64,000 bases of DNA, taken from contig JARWKL010000012.1 of the NCBI GenBank assembly GCA_029961685.1, forward strand, positions 15,361,227 through 15,425,226. The letters run 5' to 3'. A program made the position numbers and the translations under genes. Every line of letters begins with the position of its first letter. Position 1 is the stretch's first letter. This stretch comes from Aristolochia californica (lineage: Eukaryota; Streptophyta; Magnoliopsida; Piperales; Aristolochiaceae). Positions 11,035-22,900 of this stretch are shown here, in pieces. A model generated the notes under the pieces. The model was not told the DNA's origin, ran no database searches, and saw only the letters and a program-made list of their open reading frames with translations.

Positions 11035-13568
11035 TGTTGGAAGATGAGCTCCAGCCCACATGACCAAGGAAGACTCACATATCTAAGAGTATTATAAGAT
11101 GGACCACACGACTAAGGAAAACCCACAAGATGGGCCCAAGCACATAAGAAGTATAACCCATCATGATTACCACGAGTTGGCATCCTTATCACATAAGTTG
11201 GAAGATCAACAAAGGTAGCTTATGGTCACGTCCTAAAAGAGTTCTAGTTTGAGTTATATTTGTCTGTTATCTATATTGAGTTATTTAATTATACTAGGAC
11301 CTATCTTTAAGTGTTAGATTTTGGGTGTAATTGGGACAAAGGTAGTTTTATTGTAATTGGACTCTACTACCTTCCTCTATTATAAATAGACGTTCATGTA
11401 CTTTGATTATAATAAGTTAACGAAGTCAATGAAGTATTTTTATTTTCCATAAATTCAACATGGTAACAAAGCAGGTTCTGTGAGTTGACGTGGTCAACCC
11501 ACAGAGGTAATGAGATTCTCTTTTCTAATTTATCATCATTATCAGTTAGGGTTCGTGGTTATTTTTTTTAGTCCCTACACCTGTTAGATTTTTATGTTTT
11601 TCACTTCTATAACAAGAGTTTAATATTTCAAAATTTATATTGACGGAAATACATTTGAGTCTAATTCCTAAGGAAAAATTATTTTTTCCAATCGGAGTCA
11701 TATACAAAGAGATATCAATATTTGAATGAGCAAAGGTCAGATTGCAAAAGAGGTTCGAGCAGTAGCAGAAAGCTTGAACTTCTGAGGTATTTTATGCTAT
11801 CAAGAACTAGACTTTATATTGAGATATATATATCAAAAGAAATATATTTAAGTTTATTCTCTTACATATATAACCAATTTTCAATCGGAGTTATCTACAA
11901 AGAGAAATCAAAATTTGAAGCAGTGAAGGTCAGATTGAAAAAAAGGTTCGAGCAGCAGCAGAAAGCTTCATCTTCCGAAGTATTTTATGCTATCAAGAAC
12001 GAGACTTTATATGGAGAATTATATAACAAAATAAATATTTGTAACTATATTTTCTTTCCTATTCAATCAATTCTCTATATTTGTTTTTTATAAGGAGATA
12101 TTGATCTTGGAAGAGTCAATGGTCATGCGGGAAAAAAAGGAGAAATAATGCTTAGTTTGGCCAGATAACAAAGATTGAAATCTATCATATTATTTATCTT
12201 ATGATAATTATATTTTATGAAGAGAATTTATACTTGGATAAAATTTATTTAATGCTAATTTCAGAATGAGAAAATTTCATATCAATCTTATCTATATTTA
12301 AAGATATATTTGCATTGGAAGAATCAAAGGTCATGCTGGTATTTTGTTGCATTGAAAAATCTGAATTTAAGCCCATTGTTTTGTGTCACTTTTTGAGTTG
12401 ATATATCAAGAAAAATATCTCACTTCTCCATGGTTTGAGGTCTTATTTATACATCTTTGTTATTTTGGCTTATTGCTACATCTATGATATTTGGTTCAAG
12501 TTGGGATCACTGTCATTACCTCCCAACTTGAGGGGGAGAAGTAGAAGAAGTACAAGGAAGATGTATTTTATTCCATATGTTGTGGATAAGTATTATGTGA
12601 CCAAAATATTCAAGAAAGGGGGAACACAAGAGACAAAGCTTATGCTTCTAAGAAATTTTTTTATATTGGATTATGATTATTTCATGGGTCCTTCTACAAG
12701 GTTTATTATTTTAGTTCGTGTTATATGTATTGGAAGATGTTCGTGTTACATTACAACTGCTGCTATTATTTCTCTTTGGATGAGACATTATTATTGAAGA
12801 AGAGGTGGCCTCAATACATATTCTCATACCAGGATTTATTTTACTCTAAAAAATATCACGGTTGGGAAACCATGACGGGCCCTATAAAAAAATATCACGA
12901 TTTGGAAACCATGACAAGAGGAAATTAATACCCTGTAAAAAAATATCACCGTTGGGAAACCACGACGGAGGAACTTATTATTACAACTATATTGTACCCC
13001 CCTGAATTGGCCAGTTGGGCCTCATGGAAGATGGGAGGACTGCCATTTTATATAAAAAAATTATATATATCATTTGCAACAAGCTAAGAGTTCATGATGT
13101 TCTCTCACCCCCAGCTTGAGGGGGAGTGTTGGAAGATGGGCTCCAACCCACATGACCAAGGAAGGCCCACATATCTAAGAGTATTATAAGATGGGCCACA
13201 CGACTAAGGAAGACCCACAAGATGGGCCCAAACACATAAGAAGTAAGACCCACCATGATTACCATGAGCTGACATCCTTATCACATAAGTTAGAATATCA
13301 AGAAGGACTCATAAAGGCATCTTTAGCTTATGGTCACGTCCTAGAAGAGTTCTAGTTTGAGTTATGTTTGTCTTTTATCTATATTGAGTTATTTAATTAT
13401 ACTAGGACTTATCTTTAAGTGTTAGAGTTTGGGTGTAATTGGGACAAAGGTAGTTTTATTGTAATTGGATTCTACTACCTTCCTTTATTATAAATAGAGG
13501 TTCATGTACTCTGATTATAATAAGTTAATGAAGTCAATGAAGTATTTTTATTATCCATAAATTCAACA
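11035..13568 (+). mobile_element. Non-autonomous LTR retroelement, copy 2
   Basis: The 5' LTR (11035-11460) and 3' LTR (13127-13568) are near-identical and start TGTTGGAAGATG. The primer-binding site TGGTAACAAAGCAGGTTC follows at 11461, and the polypurine tract CTTGAGGGGGAG ends at 13126. A perfect TSD, GTAAA, lies at 11030-11034 and 13569-13573. The internal 1.67 kb has no gag or pol. It carries two copies of the same roughly 110-bp module found in copy 1 (near 11710 and 11895), a triplicated short repeat at 12848-12968, and extra unique AT-rich DNA. It must borrow its enzymes. It is inserted in the long LTR 9257-13735. Confidence 0.9.
12848..12968 (+). repeat. Triplicated 32-bp repeat inside the LTR element
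   Basis: Three units begin AAAAAATATCAC and continue with GTTGGGAAACC. They lie at 12848-12879, 12886-12918 and 12937-12968, with spacers of 6 and 18 bp. The core GGTTGGGAAACCATGAC contains a short self-complementary part (GGTT...AACC). Confidence 0.85.
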
Positions 13569-13735
13569 GTAAAGTTGTTTAGTCGTCTAAACTTGTGTAG
13601 CCTAGTGTCTTGTTGTAAAAATCTTTTTTGTAGGCAAAATTACACTAATAAGACACACTGTGAATAAGGATTTAAAATTGACATAAAATATTCAAACCAA
13701 TTCACCCCCCTCTAGATTTATACCTTACGACACTT

Positions 13736-13954
13736 AATATGGATTGCACCCTCTCTATTATGTGTCTGCAACTAGGGACAAAACCCTCAACCTTTCCACT
13801 ATTGTGTGGTAGTTGGGATCCTCCCTTGTCACTCTAGGGAAAAGGAGAAGGGCCATCACCCCTTCCACTTTTTTTATGATGACTATTCAAATGAAGAGGG
13901 GTAAAGAGTTAGGGAGGAGGGTTTTTTTTCCTCTACCCTTTTTTGACCGTAGGT
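13736..13954. other. Unassigned purine/pyrimidine-rich spacer
   Basis: Lies between two LTRs. Short runs such as GGGAGGAGGGTTTTTTTTCC occur. The composition recalls 9120-9250 but no clean repeat could be aligned. No coding signal. Confidence 0.4.
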
Positions 13955-15619
13955 TCTCTCTTATTACTTTTGATGATAACAAAACTTAATAAACCTAACA
14001 ATTTGCAAACTAAGTATTTCAGATACTTTACCTTTAACATATATGCATTTCAATGTCTAAAGCTTCTTAACGAATCAAGTCTACTCAAGACCTCAAACAT
14101 CATGGAAAGTCTACTCGTGAAGAAGCACCCTTGGAAAAGAAGACAATGTGAAGACTAGAGTTTAGTATTCATTGATGTATATAAAAAATCAGTCCATGTA
14201 AAAGAGAGTTGTCCAAACTCCTTCGATTTGAGGTACAATGTTACATGGAGCTTTAGGACATGCATTGCTTTCATATATGTTTTAAAATATTAAATACACA
14301 TTTTCAAACATGTTAGAACACTTAGAATCAATCATTCCCATACTTTGAAAGTCAACTTAGTTGAACTGACACTGAAATGATCGATCAACATCTACCAATG
14401 ATTGATCATCCAAAAGTGAAAAAGCCAAGTTTATAGAGCATGATTGAACAACCTAAGTTGATTGATCAATCATCAAGAACATGGCCATTTCATTCTATAA
14501 AGCTTGATTGATTATAAAGAACATGACCATTTCATGCTATAAAGAATGATTGATCATCCCACTTAGATTGATATATCAATACTATCCAAACAAGCAAAAT
14601 ATACATGGAACGATCAATCATCCCATATGACTAATCGATCAAACAAAATTTTGTCAGTTAGGGATATAAAACATGATCAATCATAAGAAGTTCACTGATT
14701 GATCATACTTGTATTGCACTGCTAGAGGGAACTCTGATTGATCGATCATCCCATGGCAATGATCGATCAACTTAACATGCTAGGCCCAATGGGAAGATAT
14801 GGATTGATCATACCATCAATCAGTAAATCACATCCTTGCAGAAAAATAGTTGTTGTACTCAATTGTTTTATCATTTGATCAATTAATCACTTTACAATGA
14901 TCGACACTGACTTTTGTAAATGGGTAAAAATGGCTAGTTTGGCTTAGGGAAGTTATAAATACCCCACCAAACCTCACATAGAGAAGTTAATGAGTATTTA
15001 TTAGCAAATCTATAAGCCTTATTCTTAAAGTCTTGTAAATTATTCTCTAAAGTGTTTTTGAGTGAAAGAGAGTCATTCCTTTGCAAATCTTCTACTCTTT
15101 TTTCTACCTTTCCTTGCATATCATTTAGACAAACTCCCTTATTCACTTTGTGTTAAAAAATAGTGGATGTTTGGTCTCTTAAGGAGAAGGTAATCTCTAA
15201 GTGAAAGGGTGTAAGTGATTTTTTCTTTTCTTTGATTTTCATTTGTGAAATGTTTATTTGTAACCTATTTTAATCTAGATAGAAAGGGCTAGCTAGAGCT
15301 ATAATCTAGCCAATATCTTGAGGAGATTATATTTGTAAAAGGAGTACTTGAGTTACGTGGCTTAAAAGATAGCTGAAATTTCTTTGTGTAAATTCTAGCT
15401 ACTAGAGTTTAAATATTGGAATTTTCCAATCAAGGGTTATTGGGTTGTGAGTACCAATAGGGAAACATTGATAACAAAAATTATTTTGTCTCCTATGGTG
15501 TGTGATTGAAATTTTAATTTGTAATTACAATATTGCATGTTTTACATTCCACGCCTAAGTTAAGTTTTTTATTTGTAAATCTCAATTCAACCCCTATTGA
15601 GAAGCCGCCTAGGCCAACA
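13955..15619 (+). repeat. Solo-type copia LTR with GATCGATC clusters
   Basis: The left end is set by the LTR-start motif TTTTGATGATAACAAAAC. The right end, CCTAGGCCAACA at 15608-15619, equals the LTR end of copia 2 on the other strand. Between about 14380 and 14900 there are many TGATTGATCGATCA-like motifs, and a TATAAATACCCC box lies at 14954. The phrase tgagtaccaatagggaaac (about 15448) is shared with the LTR at 8344-9256. No primer-binding site follows, so it is a solo LTR or fragment. No TSD was confirmed. Confidence 0.6.
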
Positions 15620-16700
15620 CCTTCCCCTTTGTTTTTGTCCTTCCCCACCCTTTTAGGTTCACTACAAAAATTGGCAAGGTCGACTACTATTACCCAATCA
15701 CATGTATTTATACGTATTAACTGGAGTAGGGAACATGATTTGATAGAATCCTATTCAATTGGCCAAACTGTACCTATTTAATAGCGTTATTTTAGTTGAT
15801 TACATGAAAATGATCCAGAAGGGGTATAAAGAATATGTAGATGAAACAAAATAAGTTATTTTTGTATATTTTAATTACCATTTTGTTATTTTATGTTGTT
15901 CCATCCGACTAAAAATAAGAATATTCCGTTTCCATTTATTACTCGATTATCAATCAAATAAACAGGTAAATAAACATAAAATTAGTAATTTTTTTAAAGA
16001 AATTAATTAAAATTAAAGAATGACATTGTCTCATAATACCTAAAAACCTATAAAAACATCATATAAAAAGAGAAGATTACCTTCATAGTTTTATGAGATA
16101 AATTAAGATATTATCTTTAAGTTATACTTTTAATATAATAAAAATTACTTTTATACCCTTAGAGTTAGATGGTAACAACTAATCATGTACAAAATAACTA
16201 TTACATACTTATTCATTTGGAAAAAAAATTCATTTCATTTTGATTTATTGGGGAAAATTGACGTGTTGCCTAATTTCTAATGGAGATCCAAGTTCAGTTA
16301 GAAGTAGGATAGCTGATACCCCAAGTTTTGAAAAAAAATAACCAAGTTCTATTATAACTCGCGTATTTTCATTAAAAATTTGGGTATCTATTATAACATT
16401 GGGTATTTTGAATTTAGTTTTGTTAGATTCACTTTAGTTCTTCTAGATTCAATTTAGCTTTGATAAAATTTAACTTAGTGCCACCAAATTAGTTTTGGCT
16501 CTACTAGATTCATTTTCAGTAATTTTTTGCTGTTTTTTTAATGCCTACCATATCCATGAGCTCTTTTGATGTACCTTTTTTTTATTTGGTATAATTTTAT
16601 TAATTATTGCAGTATTACACCTTTACTCTGTTTCACACGTGGGTCCTGTATACCCTCCGATAACTGAGCGAGTAACTTGTGCGAGTTGCCAGAGCTCCTC
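15620..16700. other. Intergenic upstream region of RFC3
   Basis: AT-rich DNA with homopolymer runs and no convincing reading frame or repeat. Composition turns GC-richer after about 16620, where the promoter and 5' leader begin. Confidence 0.6.
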
Positions 16701-16717
16701 CCTCTAAATGCAGAGAG

Positions 16718-16727
16718 TTTTGGCGCC
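16718..16727 (+). promoter_or_regulatory. E2F/DP-type binding site in the RFC3 promoter or leader
   Basis: TTTTGGCGCC matches the E2F consensus TTTSSCGC; the core GGCGCC is also palindromic. It lies 73-82 bp upstream of the start codon. E2F sites at this position are typical of S-phase replication genes (MCM, PCNA, RFC), which fits the product. Two short upstream reading frames (ATG at 16708 and 16728) overlap or follow it and would count only if transcription starts farther upstream. Confidence 0.65.
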
Positions 16728-16799
16728 ATGATTTTGAGCGAGTGACAGAGCCACAGCACGAGGGAGAGGGGAAGCTTGAGCGCGCGCAAGAGAGAAATC

Positions 16800-16971
16800 A
16801 TGGTGAGCGTCGCCTCTCCAATGGAAATCGAGGACGGTCCGCCGACCAAATCCAACAAAGGCAAAGCTGTTCTTTTGGCCGCCGGCGAACCCAAAGCTAT
16901 GCCTTGGGTGGAAAAGTACCGTCCTCGATCCCTCGCGGACGTCGCTGCCCATCGAGACATCGTCGATACTA
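16800..16971 (+). CDS. RFC3: RFC3 exon 1
   Basis: Codes residues 1-57 plus one base. It contains a disordered N-terminus and the RFC box II motif W-V-E-K-Y-R-P. The donor GTGAGC follows at 16972. Intron 1 (16972-17085) is 114 bp. Confidence 0.93.
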
Positions 16972-19900
16972 GTGAGCCTGTCTAGCTATTTCTGTTTTCT
17001 TCTTCGCTTCTGACTTACTCGTGTTTTGGTTTCACTAACGCTGTGTACGTAATTTTGGTGTTTGTTTGCGCGATAATATCCTTAGTTGATAGACTCACCA
17101 ACGAGAACAAATTACCCCACCTTCTTCTTTATGGTCCTCCCGGAACCGGGAAGACCTCTACCATCCTCGCTGTGGCAAGGAAGATCTTCGGGTCCCAGTA
17201 CCAGAATATGATTCTTGAGCTCAATGCTTCTGATGACAGGGGAATCGATGTCGTTCGCCAGCAGATTCAGAATTTTGCGAGTACTCAAAGTTTTTCCTTT
17301 GGGTAATTCTTCTAGTTGATTCTATTTTCTCTTGAAAGACTTAAAAGCCTGATGCTAGCACATATATACTATTATGCACCTTATGAAACCTTTTTATGTT
17401 TTGTCAGACATATATGCTTATTTTGAAACTATTAAAATGGGTTTCAGATCTATCACAAAATGACCTGCCGAAGTTGGGAAGTTTTTTCCTACTGATAGTC
17501 ACATTACTTTTTTCTTCACAATAACCTATATCAGATTATTCCTACTAACACTTCCAGCATGTCTAAGCCTATACAAATGTTCAACAGGCCTAAAGCCTGA
17601 GAAGTGAACAACACAAGTATGGTGCAGACATCCTGCATTCATACTGTGTCAAAGTTGGTTTCAGGTCCATCCTAAAATGACTAGCTGAAGTTGGGAGATT
17701 TTTCCCAACTAATAACCCTGTGACTTTTACTGATATAAACCTCACTGCCGGCTTGATCGTAGAATCGACCTCTGAGAGGTGGAACTGCGACAACCTCAAG
17801 ATTTGGTTCGGAGATTTCTTTCGAACACAGCCCAGGGTCGCGAGGTTGGAGCCACGGAAATGGCTGGTTCTTCCAAAATCGATGGAGGAGACGGAAGTAA
17901 TCCTGGAAAATAGGAACTGGCTCCAAGAAGATGACCTATGTGTTTCGCAGTGGACCGAAACTACAATATGCAAGCCCCTTGGCCAATGGATCTCGATCCG
18001 CGGCTTTCCGGTCGAGCTGTGGACGATGAAGGTTCTCAACGCGATTTTTGCAACCTTCGGAAAGATCATCAAGTGGTCGGACGCCACAATGGAGGGAACA
18101 GACCTTGAAGTTGCGAAGGCCTTCGTCGATCCAAACTCATGTTGGAGTGAGAAGTGTTTCCAAAAGCTCTGCTTCGGGGGAAATTTCGTGTGGATAGAGG
18201 TATCTTTTGAGGACCTCTGCATACTGTGTCCACCGGAACGGTGCCGGACGCGAGGAAGAAGAAGCACGACCTCAGACTCAGCCTCTCAGAGCACTAAACG
18301 AGTCTACTCCGGAGACATGAGTCCAAATATCTCCCACTCAGGTGAGTCATCCCCATTCCTGAGTCCTGACTCAGTTCTAAATTCAAAAAAGCTTTCAGCA
18401 ACGAGCTATCCCGGGATTTCCCCTATCCCGAGACCCATTGACTCCTCTGGGAAAATGGGGTACGAGCTAGTAACCCATCTGCCGAGAACCACTTGCAATG
18501 TGTCAAAGGGTGCCCTCTCGAGGAATACTGATGGCGTGTTAGAGCTATTTAATTCAAATCAGCCTTTCCTATCTGGGAAGACGGGAGGTGTGGTACCAAA
18601 CACTTTAATCTCGGGCCCAACTTTCGAAAAAGCAAATAGGGGTAACGTTTCAGATCAGCTCTCTTCCGGAAATTTTAAAAATCACAGCCCACTTTCAAAT
18701 TCAAAGTTGATGAATCAGGAAGCTTCTCCGAAACCAGTTTTGCCTCGGAAAACGAGCCTACCCACTCCCTGAGTGCGCAGGGTACGCAGAACGAGCTCCA
18801 GCCTGTCCCTGATTCTTCTGAACAGTGTTCTGATTATGGCTGCTCTTCCCGTACCGGCATGGCTGATTTTGAAAATTTCGGAAATATCCTCTCTTTTCTC
18901 CCCCTCTTTTCTCTCACCCTCCCCCACACCCGTAAAAAATATGCCACCTGATTCCCATTTCCAGAAATACCCTTCCCCCCAGAAAGACTATCCCAATGGC
19001 CCTGACACGCAGAATGTTGAACTCGATGGGTACAAGCAGGGTAGTCAATCCCGGACTACAGAAAACAGAAAGGAGGACTCTAATATCAGTCTTGAAGATA
19101 GCTCCTCAAGTCAAACAAATGGCCCAAAAACTCTCTTGGGAATTGTGCCTGATATGGACTCTGAATCTAGAAGATCAGAGAGGCAGATGGAATCCACCCA
19201 AACTCTGAATACTCAAATGGAGACCGCCAATCTGAACTTTCCCAACTCAATTCCAAAAATACCCTCCACTCCACCCTCTCCACCTATCCTGACCAAAAAC
19301 AGAAGAAGAAGAAGACAAGTGGAAACCGCCCTACAAAGGAGGCAATCTAACAGACTGGCTAAGAAGATGAGCATGGTTAAAACATCTCTCACTCCAAATG
19401 ATAGATCTGCTCGTCTGGTGAAGGCCCTCCAAGTTCAAAGTCATAAATATGACGATGAAACATGGCAAAATATGATGAGATTGGCTAGCATATTGGGGGT
19501 TGTTTACAAGGGTCAGTTACCGGGAGACACAATCACATCAGGAGTACAAACCCGAGATAGTAAATGATTTTGCTTTTGTGGAATGTCAGAGGTATTGGCG
19601 CCGCCCGAAAGCGCGGCATGATATCAAGTTTTCTCGCTCAATTCAAGGCTTCTATAATAATCCTCCAATAAACCAAATGCCAAGAAATGACTGATGCCAT
19701 CGCAAAAGAGCTCTGGTCGTGTCCCTCAATTAAATGGGAAGCTGTGGATGCTATTGGTCACTCAGGAGGTATTCTTCTAGCATGGGACTCAACTTTCTTT
19801 GACTCTATCAACATCATTAAGGGGCAGTATTCATTAGGTATTCAATTTCGTGATCTCTCCTCCGGGAAACTCTGGTGTGTGGGAGGAGTATATGGTCCGA

Positions 19901-22900
19901 CCAGATACAGAGATCGGAACTCTTTTTGGGAGGAACTTAATTCTCTTAAGCAGAATTGGAATCTCCTGTGGATCTTTGCAGGAGATTTCAACGCTATCAG
20001 ATATTGTCAAGAAAAAAAGCCTCCGGCAGTCCGAATTTCGGCCTCTATGCGAGGCTTCTTTGATTTTATTGGGGTGTGTGGGCTGGATGAGATTTCCCTA
20101 TCTGGGAAGAATTACACATGGTCAAATGGACAACAACAACCAATTCTATCAAAACTGGACTGATTCTTGGCTTGTCATGACTGGATGCAGATGTTTGAGA
20201 ACGTCACAGGTAGAGTCCTCAATAAGGTGGGATCTGATCATTGGCCTATTATGCTGACTACCACATTTGAAAAATGGGGACCCTCGCCTTTCCGATTTGA
20301 AAACTCTTGGCTTATGGAGGAAAATTTTGAACAACTTATCAATGATTGGTGGGATGCGGGGCTAAACCTTGGTAGAAGGGAGTGGGCGTTCCCTCTAAAG
20401 TTGCGGTACTTAAAAGAGAAAATTAAAGAGTGGGCCAAGAGTAGACATACTTCTCTGTTAGTTGAGAAAGGATCTCTTATGTCTCAGATTGAGACACTAG
20501 ACCTGGTGGAGGAACAGAGACATTTAAATCCTGATGAAGTCTCTCGCTGAAGCTCTTTTAACCATAAGCTAAAAACTATCCTGCACCAAGAGAGGATCCG
20601 GTGGAAGCAACGTGCCAGGTTTAGATGGTTAAAGGAGGGAGATGCAAACCGAATTACCTCATTATGCATCAACAATGAGGTAACATCGAGTCGGACCTCA
20701 ATTACTAATGAGTTGGTTCAGTTTTTTACAGGTCTATATTCGGAGGAGTGTGCCAACAGGCTGAGGTTCCAGCACATCAATTTCTCCCGTATATCCACAA
20801 CAGCCGCCTCACTTCTTGAATCCCCTTTCTCGTCTGAAGAAATTGAGCTGGCAGTATTGGGCATGGAAAGCGACAAAGCTCCGGGTCCTGATGGATTTAA
20901 TGGAGACTTTTTGAAAAAGTTTTGGCCCAAGATTAAGGAAGATATCAATGATATGATCGGAGGTTTTTACAGAAATGGCATAACATTCCGCAGCATTGGT
21001 GCATCTTTTATCACTCTAGTCCCTAAGAAGACAACTGTGGAAAAACCAGAAGACTTCCGGCCTATCAGTTTGGTCTCGAGTGCATACAAAATTATTGCAA
21101 GACTCCTAGCGCACCGTTTGAAGATTTTGCTTCCTCTTGTCATCCACAAAGGGCAGGGCGCTTTCCTCAAGGGAAGAGAAATTTTAGACTCCGCAATGGC
21201 TGCGCATGAGTTTATGGATCACTTCAAACGTAACCAGGAGCCGAGAATAGCCCTCAAGATTGATCTCGAAAAAGCTTTTGACCGTGTCAACTAGACCCTA
21301 TTGGATGAAACAATGGAAAAAATGGGATTTGGAGAGAAATGGTGTTTTTGGATAAGAAGCTGTGTGGGCTCAGCAACCTACTCCCTGATCCTCAATGGTT
21401 CGGTATGCGGTTATTTTAAAGGCACGAGGGGAATAAGACAAGGTGACTCTCTATCCACACTTTTATTCAACATAGTAGCAGAATTTCTCTCAGCCATGTT
21501 CTATTCGGCGGTTGACCTTGGATGGCTCTCCTCAACCAGCTCTCAACAAGCCTTCAATATACCGATTTTGCAATATGCGGATGATACCATAATTTTTGGC
21601 ACCGGTGATATGGATACTGCTAGGAGGATAAAAGCAGTATTAGGGCTCTTTGAAATTGCATCAGGTCAGAAAGTTAACTGGAGGAAGACCTCTCTCATTG
21701 GTTTTAATGTGAGGCCATAAGACCTTGAAGGGATGGCAAATCTATTTGGATGCTCTACGGATACGCTTCCAGCGAAGTATCTTGGTCTTCATCTGTTCCA
21801 TGGGCGTATTTCCCAAAATCTGTGGATCCCAGTGGTTGAAAAGATTGAATCCAGGCTAGCCAGTTGGAAGGGGCGGCTACTTAGTAAGGCATGCAGACTA
21901 ATTCTCCTTAAATCTTGTATTGCTGGCATCCCAAACTATGCACTATCTTTTCTGCCTTGCCCATCCTCAGTTTGCAAAGCCATAGATAAAATGAAAAGAA
22001 GATTCCTATGGAGAGGATCAAGTGACTCTTTTAAATATCATTTGGTCAAATGGAATGAAGTCTGCTTACCTAAAAGATTGGGAGGACTAGGGCTTCGGAA
22101 ATCAAAAGAAATGAACAAAGCCTTAATGCTTAAATGGATTTGGAAGTACAACACAAACTCCTCCAATCTTTGGAAGGATATGGTTCGCGTCAAGTTGGGC
22201 TAGAATATGCCATGGTGGATGGTTGGAGGAAATCGGAGAGGACTATCCTCAATATGGAGATCTATTTTTTTGCTTCTTCAGAATTTCTCATTAGCCTGTA
22301 GATTTTTTGTGGGTAAAGGAAGATCTCTCAAATTCTGGGATGACTGGTGGATAGGACAGGCACCTTTACGGAACTCTTTCAGCACTCTTTTCCTTCTCTC
22401 CACTCACAAGGAAATTACAGTTGCGGATGCTTTTGAGGGAGGGAATGTGAACCTACATCCCCGAAGGGGTTTAACAGACATGGAGGCCATGGAAGCCAGC
22501 AGCCTCTTAGATGCTTTGAAACATGTTAGAATTTGGCCTTCCAATGACGACAAACTCATTTGGTGGCCTGAAAAAAGTGGGAAATTCTCAATTGCTTCGG
22601 CATATGGATACATCAACGGTTGGGATCCGACGCAAAGGGAGCATGACATCAACTTTGTCTGGAATCTTTGTGCCCCCCCAAAGGTAAAATTTTTCATGTG
22701 GAGTGCCTATCAAAGTAAAATTTTCATGGCTGATGTGCTCAGAAGAAGAGGTCACCCGTCTATAGATCCACTATGCCCTTTCTGCCACAGTGAAGATGAA
22801 TCCACCAGTCATACTCTTCTTCAGTGCCAGTTCTCATGGATTGTGTGAACCTCTATTTTAAGCAAATTGGAGATTCAATTTTGGATTGTTGTTGACCTGA

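Larger units (their letters stand above)
9257..13735 (+). repeat. Long copia-type LTR, split by an inserted element
   Basis: It starts TGTTCAATATAATTTTGATG, a common start of long plant copia LTRs, and ends near CAATTCACCCCCCTC at 13699-13713. The piece 9257-11034 continues at 13574 after a 2.5-kb insertion with a perfect TSD. Related LTR starts occur at about 13955 and 60554. No primer-binding site follows, so it is a solo LTR or a remnant. It is AT-rich and no coding sequence was seen. The exact right end is uncertain. Confidence 0.55.

Noticed and set aside
16604..16985. Minus-strand and other-frame reading frames over RFC3 exon 1
   Set aside because: They lie opposite or out of frame with a clear coding exon and its promoter and show no family motifs.
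17720..17722. ORF1 start of LINE A at 17720
   Set aside because: The first codon is GTG, not ATG, and this DNA matches the older TRIM-like remnant. The LINE more likely begins near 17736, so the frame is open upstream by chance.
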